A stretch of 5,550 bases of DNA, taken from positions 1-5,550 of the forward strand of contig CAMFEN010000084.1 in assembly GCA_945949375.1 (NCBI GenBank), written 5' to 3'. This document shows positions 1 through 3,773 of the stretch, in pieces. The first letter of the stretch is position 1. Every line of letters begins with the position of its first letter. Both the position numbers and the translations under genes were made by a program. The DNA is from an uncultured Bacteroidales bacterium (lineage in GTDB: Bacteria > Bacteroidota > Bacteroidia > Bacteroidales > Paludibacteraceae). Under the pieces are notes generated by a model. It saw only the letters and a program-made list of their open reading frames with translations. It ran no database searches and was not told the origin of the DNA.

Positions 1-57
1 ATTCGGTTCATCGGGATTCGGCTCATCAGGGTTAGGTTCGTCGGGGTTAGGCTCGCT
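1..57 (-). repeat. 15-bp tandem repeat encoding the PNPDE linker
   Basis: The DNA repeats with a 15-bp period (1-15, 16-30, 31-45 and a partial copy from 46) and may continue left of the window. Each unit encodes one Pro-Asn-Pro-Asp-Glu pentapeptide. The copies differ mainly at synonymous positions: Asn is AAT or AAC, Asp GAC or GAT, Glu GAA or GAG. This suggests that the linker peptide is kept by selection and is not just a fresh DNA duplication. Confidence 0.85.
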
Positions 58-456
58 TCCGCCGCCAATCTGCTCCCCCTTGTTGCCCGAGCAGTCGCCG
101 GTTGCCTCGCCTATATACAATTGGTCATTTTGGTATTTTAACTTAATGTAAAAGTCGTAGCAACCGGTTGCAGAGCAAACATAGTTTGTGCCGCTCAACG
201 AAATAGCCGAAACGCTCGCATTATCAAGGGCAACTGCCCAAGCGGCTGCCTCCTCTTTATCATACAATTGTAGTTGGTCTCCCTCGTTTACAGGCACTCC
301 AAGCGCCATGTATTCGGTCAATGACTGGTCTTGCGCGCTGCTGTTCAGCGTGCCCTCATAGTAAATACTACCGTTGATAAGGATGCCATACGAAGTCGCA
401 TGCACTCCCATGCACGCGCAAAGCATCCACACCAAAAAAAAGGTAATTTTTTTCAT
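1..456 (-). CDS. Secreted protein of unknown function, N-terminal part (signal peptide, small module, PNPDE-repeat linker); cut by window edge
   Basis: Starting from ATG at 456-454 on the minus strand, 152 codons stay open to the window edge, so the C-terminus is missing. Residues 1-20 form a Sec signal peptide: Lys2 and Lys3, a hydrophobic core at about residues 4-18, and a likely cleavage site after VHA (residues 18-20). Residues 21-122 form a compact module rich in Tyr, Gly and beta-prone residues, with Cys94, Cys99 and Cys122 and a 'GCYDFYIKLKY' stretch at 98-108. After a Gly/Ser run (131-134) comes an acidic linker of PNPDE units (about 136-152), suggesting further domains beyond the edge. 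From memory, similar modules occur in secreted, sometimes glycan-related, Bacteroidales proteins; I could not verify this, so no function is assigned. It is transcribed divergently from the hydrolase gene and has its own promoter at 517-548. The ATG is supported by the signal peptide starting right at it. Confidence 0.85.
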   Translation of the reverse strand, partial: MKKITFFLVWMLCACMGVHATSYGILINGSIYYEGTLNSSAQDQSLTEYMALGVPVNEGDQLQLYDKEEAAAWAVALDNASVSAISLSGTNYVCSATGCYDFYIKLKYQNDQLYIGEATGDCSGNKGEQIGGGSEPNPDEPNPDEPNPDEPN

Positions 457-516
457 GATATTAACGATAAGATTGTTGATTGTTTGACTTTTTGTTCCAA
501 ATTCACAGAAACGGCG

Positions 517-548
517 CAAAGGTACGCTTTTTCGGTGAATTATGCAAA
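517..548 (-). promoter_or_regulatory. Bacteroidota-type promoter of the minus-strand secreted protein
   Basis: Read on the minus strand, the -33 element TTTG lies at 548-545. A 20-bp spacer separates it from TACCTTTG (TAnnTTTG) at 524-517, which matches the known Bacteroidota consensus in both elements and spacing. Transcription would begin near 510, giving a leader of roughly 55 nt before the ATG at 456. The leader contains a tandem duplication of GATTGTT (plus-strand sense, 471-484). A 15-bp interrupted palindrome (543-557) overlaps the -33 element. Confidence 0.75.
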
Positions 549-661
549 TTATTTGCAAAAAACTTGTTATTTTGTGTGCAAAAATAAGCGCTTCTACATT
601 TTCAAAGAAGTTAGCCCCCACTTAATTATTCCAAAAAAGGTGAATTTATTTGCATAATTCA
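536..661. repeat. 14-bp perfect inverted repeat covering the -33 elements of both divergent promoters
   Basis: ATTTGCATAATTCA occurs at 648-661 on the plus strand, and its exact reverse complement is at 536-549. The 98 bp between the arms are not palindromic. In both orientations the block contains the -33 TTTG, and its last base is exactly 11 bp from the TAnnTTTG element. The two divergent promoters therefore share 14 identical bases at identical spacing. It could be an operator for a shared regulator, an extended promoter motif of this organism, or a remnant of a duplication and inversion. Confidence 0.85.
543..557. promoter_or_regulatory. Interrupted palindrome over the minus-strand -33 element (possible operator)
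   Basis: TGCAAAT at 543-549 and ATTTGCA at 551-557 form perfect 7-bp arms around a single T at 550. The left arm overlaps the -33 element (545-548) of the minus-strand promoter. Size and symmetry fit a dimeric DNA-binding protein. In AT-rich promoter DNA such a palindrome could also arise by chance, and no second copy lies at the opposite promoter. Confidence 0.35.
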
Positions 662-680
662 TTTTTTTTATGTAATTTTG
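649..680 (+). promoter_or_regulatory. Bacteroidota-type promoter of the MBL-fold hydrolase gene and probably the downstream genes
   Basis: TTTG at 649-652 (-33) is followed after 20 bp by TAATTTTG (TAnnTTTG, -7) at 673-680, the canonical Bacteroidota arrangement. Transcription would begin near 686, leaving a leader of only about 13 nt before the ATG at 699. No equally good promoter is visible before the next three plus-strand genes, so this one may serve all four. Confidence 0.75.
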
Positions 681-698
681 CCGCCTAATTTGTGCAAG

Positions 699-1559
699 AT
701 GAGACGAAACGACTTCATATTTCGTAGTTTGGCGAGCGGCAGTAGCGGTAATTGCTACTATTTGGGTACTCGCGAGCGAGGCATTCTGGTGGATGCGGGC
801 ATCTCAGCGCGCAACATACAGAAACACCTACGGAGTATGGATTTGGACTTTGCGAACATCGCGGGTGTGCTGGTAACGCATGACCATGCCGACCATATTC
901 GTGCTGTGGGGACTTTGGGTGAGCGCGTGCATCTGCCCATATACACCACCCCTTTGATACACGAGGGTATAGACCGCAACTATGGCGTGCGTGAGAAGCT
1001 GAAGACCTCGCGGAAGTACTTCGAGAAGAACACTCGCTGGGAGTTGCCATTGCTGTGTGCGGAGCACCACGAGGCAGAGGGGACTCCGGTAATGCAGATA
1101 CAGACCTTCGACATCAGCCACGACTCGACGGAGTGTGTGGGCTATGTGATTGATTTTATGGAGCAACGATGGATGATAGCCACGGACTGCGGTTCGCCGA
1201 ATGCGGACATGGAGTACGCGTTGCAGACATCGAACCACATCGTATTAGAGGCTAACCACGACGAGCATATGCTGCTGAATGGTCCTTATCCGACCTACCT
1301 GAAAGAGCGTATTCTGTCGCCTCGGGGACACCAGAGCAATGTAACCTGCGGGGAATTGCTGGCTCGCAACTACCATAGCGGCATGGAGCATATCTGGTTG
1401 TGCCACTTGTCGTTGGAGAACAACGACCCCGAGGTGGCGTATCAGACAGTGTCGGAGCGGCTTGCAGCCGTGGGCGTGCACGCAGGGGAGGATGTGTATC
1501 TGGAAGCGCTACCGCGAACGCAGCCGAACGAAACGATGGTGCTGAACAAGAATGTATAA
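699..1559 (+). CDS. MBL-fold metallo-hydrolase, YycJ/WalJ family
   Basis: The 286-residue product is a soluble metallo-beta-lactamase-fold hydrolase of the YycJ/WalJ type. Residues 10-19 carry the family's N-terminal 'SLASGSSGNC' signature and 31-34 the 'VDAG' motif. The dinuclear metal site is seen in THDHADH at 60-66 (His61, His63, Asp65, His66), His141, Asp163 in 'ATDCG', and late histidines His211 and His236, one of which should be the final ligand. Length and the 'GPYPTYLKERI' and 'WLCHLS' blocks fit the family. Firmicute YycJ/WalJ proteins sit beside the WalRK cell-wall regulon and have been linked to a 5'-3' exonuclease role; no WalRK genes are visible here, so the substrate is unknown. 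I chose ATG 699 over the in-frame TTG at 678 because that TTG lies inside the -7 promoter element. The stop codon falls in the first unit of a 7-bp repeat array. The next gene follows after 91 bp. Confidence 0.93.
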   Translation: MRRNDFIFRSLASGSSGNCYYLGTRERGILVDAGISARNIQKHLRSMDLDFANIAGVLVTHDHADHIRAVGTLGERVHLPIYTTPLIHEGIDRNYGVREKLKTSRKYFEKNTRWELPLLCAEHHEAEGTPVMQIQTFDISHDSTECVGYVIDFMEQRWMIATDCGSPNADMEYALQTSNHIVLEANHDEHMLLNGPYPTYLKERILSPRGHQSNVTCGELLARNYHSGMEHIWLCHLSLENNDPEVAYQTVSERLAAVGVHAGEDVYLEALPRTQPNETMVLNKNV

Positions 1560-1648
1560 TTTTTAATGTTTAATTTTTAATTTGTAATTGCCCTACGACG
1601 GAAATAATTAAACATTACAAATTAAAAATTACAAATTAGTAATTCACA
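1554..1648. repeat. AT-rich composite element: two opposed arrays of 7-bp units around an 18-bp core
   Basis: This fills the whole gap between the hydrolase and glycosyltransferase genes. The left array (1554-1588) is five 7-bp units of form NNNTAAT. The right array (1607-1648) is six 7-bp units beginning ATT, four with ATTA followed by AAC, CAA, AAA or CAA and then two degenerate ones. The right array is the reverse-complement type of the left. They form a perfect 18-bp inverted repeat (1571-1588 with 1614-1631) and an overlapping alternative 12-bp one (1564-1575 with 1606-1617). The core at 1589-1606 is less AT-rich. The hydrolase stop TAA (1557-1559) is in the first unit and the glycosyltransferase ATG (1651) is 2 bp past the last. 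I see no promoter in it. A transcribed hairpin is possible, but it is AU-only and lacks terminator form. Confidence 0.8.
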
Positions 1649-1650
1649 AT

Positions 1651-2385
1651 ATGGAACGGTTAGTAATTATCCCTACGTACAACGAGAAAGAAAACATCGA
1701 AGCGATTATCACGGCGGTGATGAACTTGCCGTTGGCGTTTGATGTGTTGGTGATAGACGATGGCTCGCCCGATGGCACGGCGGACATTGTGAAGAGCCTG
1801 ATAGCAGGTCCGTATTCAGGTCGCGTGCATCTGGTGGAACGACAAGGGAAGTTGGGACTGGGGACAGCCTATATCGCCGGCTTTAAGTGGGCAATAGAAC
1901 ACAAAGCGGAGTATATCTTCGAGATGGATGCGGACTTCAGCCACAACCCGCAAGACCTGCTCAAGTTGTATGACGCTTGCGCCAACGAGGGTGCAGACTT
2001 GGCGATAGGCAGCCGCTATGTAACGGGCGTGAACGTGGTGAACTGGCCTATGGGGCGCGTGCTGATGAGTTACTTTGCGAGCAAGTATGTGCGTTTTGTG
2101 CTGGGTATGCCCGTTTGCGACACGACTGCCGGGTTCGTATGCTACCGCCGCAAGGTGCTGGAGACCATCGAGTTGGACAAGATACGCTTCAAAGGGTATG
2201 CGTTCCAGATAGAGATGAAGTTCACCGCTTACAAGTGCGGCTTCCGCATCAAAGAGGTGCCGATTATCTTTGTGAACCGTGTGTTGGGTACGAGCAAGAT
2301 GTCGGGCGGTATTTTCTCGGAGGCGTTGTTGGGTGTGATTCGGCTGAAAGTGTCGTCGTGGGTTAGGAAGTATCCGAAAGGATGA
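1651..2385 (+). CDS. Polyprenol-phosphate mannosyltransferase (Dpm1-like, glycosyltransferase family 2)
   Basis: The 244-residue product is a GT-A-fold family 2 glycosyltransferase of the dolichol-phosphate mannose synthase type. Members transfer mannose from GDP-mannose to a polyprenyl phosphate on the cytoplasmic membrane face, providing lipid-linked sugar for glycan or protein glycosylation. Visible motifs: 'IIPTYNEKENI' at 6-16, 'VIDDGSPDGT' at 34-43 (Asp36, Asp37), the DxD-type metal site Asp93-Ala-Asp95 in 'EMDADFSHNP', 'GSRYVTG' at 120-126, 'TTAGF' at 158-162, 'KGYAFQIEMK' at 181-190 and 'GTSKM' at 213-217. There is no C-terminal membrane domain, so it is the short, peripheral form; length is normal. 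The exact sugar (mannose or glucose) and acceptor are inferred from family resemblance. No other mannosylation gene is visible nearby. ATG 1651 directly follows a repeat array. The stop TGA at 2383-2385 straddles the first two units of the next array, 10 bp before the M23 start. Confidence 0.93.
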   Translation: MERLVIIPTYNEKENIEAIITAVMNLPLAFDVLVIDDGSPDGTADIVKSLIAGPYSGRVHLVERQGKLGLGTAYIAGFKWAIEHKAEYIFEMDADFSHNPQDLLKLYDACANEGADLAIGSRYVTGVNVVNWPMGRVLMSYFASKYVRFVLGMPVCDTTAGFVCYRRKVLETIELDKIRFKGYAFQIEMKFTAYKCGFRIKEVPIIFVNRVLGTSKMSGGIFSEALLGVIRLKVSSWVRKYPKG

Positions 2386-2515
2386 AGGCAGAAGGATGAA
2401 GGATAAAAGACGAAATAGTTTTGACTATGAGTGTGCGGTCGGTAGACCGCACCTCCTTGCAAGCATTGAGGCACACATAATAAGCCCTTCATCGTTCATT
2501 GTTCATCGTTATTCG
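2377..2515. repeat. Composite element: opposed 7-bp unit arrays flanking a hairpin core, overlapping the 5' end of the M23 gene
   Basis: The left array (2377-2411) is five 7-bp units, with exact GAAGGAT copies at 2391-2397 and 2398-2404 and three variants. The right array (2488-2515) is four units: TTCATCG at 2488-2494 and 2502-2508, TTCATTG between them, then a degenerate copy. Read on the opposite strand, its units become GAACGAT or GAACAAT, one or two bases from GAAGGAT, so the arrays are inverted relatives. An exact 8-bp inverted pair, GATGAAGG (2395-2402) and CCTTCATC (2486-2493), links them. The core holds the hairpin at 2433-2452. The element straddles the glycosyltransferase stop and the only ATG of the M23 reading frame. 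Architecture matches the element at 1554-1648 although the unit sequence differs. A dispersed intergenic repeat is the most likely explanation. Confidence 0.75.
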
Positions 2516-3724
2516 TTTTTACTTTTCCTATTTAGTTTATTGTGCTGTCTGCTGGTTTTAAGCAGTTGCGGGCAGCGTGGCGAGGGTCGCTGCGAGGAGG
2601 AAACGCCTTGCGGCGATAGTGTGTTTGTGCGGTATGAGTACGGTATTCCTATCGACTCTTTCTGCGTAGATACGGGTTATGTGCGCGAGGGTGAGACCTT
2701 GGGCGGGATACTCAAGCGTTGCGGTGCTACTACTCGGCAGATAAGTGGCGTGCTGACGCTGGACAAAGCGCAATTTGATGTGCGGCAGATACGAACAGGC
2801 AAGCGCTATTTAGCACTATATCAGCCCGATAGCGTGCTGTGCTATTGGGTTTATCAGCCCGATATTCGTACTGCGAAGGTGCTGCACCTGACGGACTCGC
2901 TACATGTGGAGCACTTCGAGAAGCCTATTCAGTTGGTGGAGCGTAAGGCGCAGGCGACGATAGAAAGCAGCCTGTGGAACGCGATGGTGGAGAACGACCT
3001 GCCCTTGGATTTGGCGCTGGAACTGAGCGAGATATACGCATGGACTATAGACTTCTTCGGTTTGCAGAAGGGGGACTCGGTGCGCGTGTATTATGAGGAG
3101 CAGTTCGTGGACAGCACTCGTATAGGCATAGGCAGTATATACGCCGCACATTTCTACCACGGACGGCGTTGGCAGGAGGCGTATTGGTATGAGAACGAGG
3201 ATATTAGCGGCTATTTCGACGAGCAAGGTAACAGCCTGCGCAAGGCGTTTTTGAAGGCACCGCTGAACTACAAGCGTATCTCCAGCCGCTTCACCTACGC
3301 GCGCAAGCACCCGATATATAAGGTGGTTCGCCCCCATACGGGCGTGGATTATGCGGCGCCGGCGGGCACGCCCGTGGTGTCGATAGGCGACGGCACGGTG
3401 ATAGAAAAAGGCTACAAAGGCGGCGGGGGACACACGGTGAAGATACGGCACAACAGCACCTACACCACCGCCTACCTCCACCTGAGCAAGTACGCGAAAG
3501 ACCTGCGTGTCGGCGGGCGCGTGCAGCAGGGCGAGGTGATAGGCTATGTGGGCAGCAGCGGGTCGTCCACGGGTCCGCATCTGGACTTCCGCGTGTGGAA
3601 GAACGGGACGCCTATTGACCCGCTGAAGATGGAGTCGCCGCCCGTGGAGCCCGTGCCCGCGAAGTACAAGGCGGCGTTTGACTCAACGACGCTGGTACTG
3701 AAAGAGAAATTGTGTAATCTATAG
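2396..3724 (+). CDS. M23 (LytM/MepM-like) murein hydrolase family lipoprotein
   Basis: The 442-residue frame encodes an envelope protein predicted to act on or regulate peptidoglycan cross-links. A hydrophobic segment (41-57) ends in the lipobox Leu-Ser-Ser-Cys58, so the mature protein should be lipidated at Cys58. Residues about 94-165 resemble the LysM-like/OapA-type domain of MepM relatives, and about 185-295 the second Csd3-type domain. The M23 domain spans about 300-412: His314 and Asp318 (HxxxD), His362 in 'AYLHLS', His395 in 'GPHLDF'. Asp397 sits where canonical members have the HxH zinc-binding His. Length suits the MepM group. The start is doubtful: ATG 2396 is the only ATG, GTG or TTG codon before the signal core, yet it places about 40 residues, encoded by a repeat element, ahead of the hydrophobic core. 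An ATT start at 2498 (residue 35) would give a normal signal. The stop TAG lies in a 9-bp repeat. argS follows after 49 bp. Confidence 0.9.
   Translation: MKDKRRNSFDYECAVGRPHLLASIEAHIISPSSFIVHRYSFLLFLFSLLCCLLVLSSCGQRGEGRCEEETPCGDSVFVRYEYGIPIDSFCVDTGYVREGETLGGILKRCGATTRQISGVLTLDKAQFDVRQIRTGKRYLALYQPDSVLCYWVYQPDIRTAKVLHLTDSLHVEHFEKPIQLVERKAQATIESSLWNAMVENDLPLDLALELSEIYAWTIDFFGLQKGDSVRVYYEEQFVDSTRIGIGSIYAAHFYHGRRWQEAYWYENEDISGYFDEQGNSLRKAFLKAPLNYKRISSRFTYARKHPIYKVVRPHTGVDYAAPAGTPVVSIGDGTVIEKGYKGGGGHTVKIRHNSTYTTAYLHLSKYAKDLRVGGRVQQGEVIGYVGSSGSSTGPHLDFRVWKNGTPIDPLKMESPPVEPVPAKYKAAFDSTTLVLKEKLCNL
2433..2452. repeat. GC-rich hairpin in the core of the second composite element
   Basis: GTGCGGTC at 2433-2440 and GACCGCAC at 2445-2452 are perfect 8-bp arms around a GGTA loop. 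A second, imperfect inverted repeat (2452-2460 with 2463-2471, 7 of 9 pairs) follows directly. No T-run follows, so it does not look like an intrinsic terminator. It lies inside the M23 reading frame (residues about 13-19) if ATG 2396 is used, and resembles the stem-loop cores of dispersed REP-like elements. Confidence 0.8.
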
Positions 3725-3737
3725 AGGTTATAGAGGT
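3720..3737. repeat. 9-bp tandem duplication at the end of the M23 gene
   Basis: TATAGAGGT occurs twice in direct tandem (3720-3728 and 3729-3737). The M23 stop codon TAG (3722-3724) lies inside the first copy. The remaining 36 bp before argS are AT-rich and show neither a TAnnTTTG promoter nor a hairpin terminator. Confidence 0.85.
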
Positions 3738-3773
3738 TAAAGATATTATTGAGACGATAAAAAATATATTCCC

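Noticed and set aside
415..423. Lipobox-like Leu-Cys-Ala-Cys (residues 12-15) in the minus-strand protein
   Set aside because: Cys at the -2 position is not canonical and the hydrophobic core would be cut short; cleavage after VHA (residue 20) fits a normal signal peptide.
579..586. Second minus-strand -7 candidate, TATTTTTG
   Set aside because: The nearest -33 TTTG (606-603) is only 16 bp away, outside the usual 19-21 bp, and a far better promoter lies at 517-548.
331..657. 108-codon plus-strand open frame across the left gene and the divergent promoter region
   Set aside because: It overlaps the 5' end of the minus-strand signal-peptide gene and both promoters, and its protein has no recognisable domain; the minus-strand gene explains the coding signal.
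678..698. Upstream TTG start for the MBL-fold hydrolase
   Set aside because: The TTG is part of the TAnnTTTG -7 element (673-680), upstream of the expected transcription start; ATG 699 leads directly into the family's N-terminal sequence.
1571..1631. 18-bp AT-only inverted repeat as an intrinsic terminator
   Set aside because: The stem has almost no GC pairs, the loop is 25 nt and no clean T-run follows; the 7-bp array structure explains it better.
2416..2423. TAGTTTTG, a match to the TAnnTTTG -7 element, as a promoter for the M23 gene
   Set aside because: There is no TTTG or TTG at the expected place about 20 bp upstream, so only half of the promoter is present; if it were real it would support a start downstream of ATG 2396.
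2433..2452. GC hairpin as a terminator of the glycosyltransferase gene
   Set aside because: It is followed by CTCCTTGC and not by a T-run, and it lies within the next reading frame.
2900..3580. 226-codon minus-strand open frame opposite the M23 gene
   Set aside because: It lies wholly antisense to a clearly homologous gene, has no domain features and is a by-product of codon composition.
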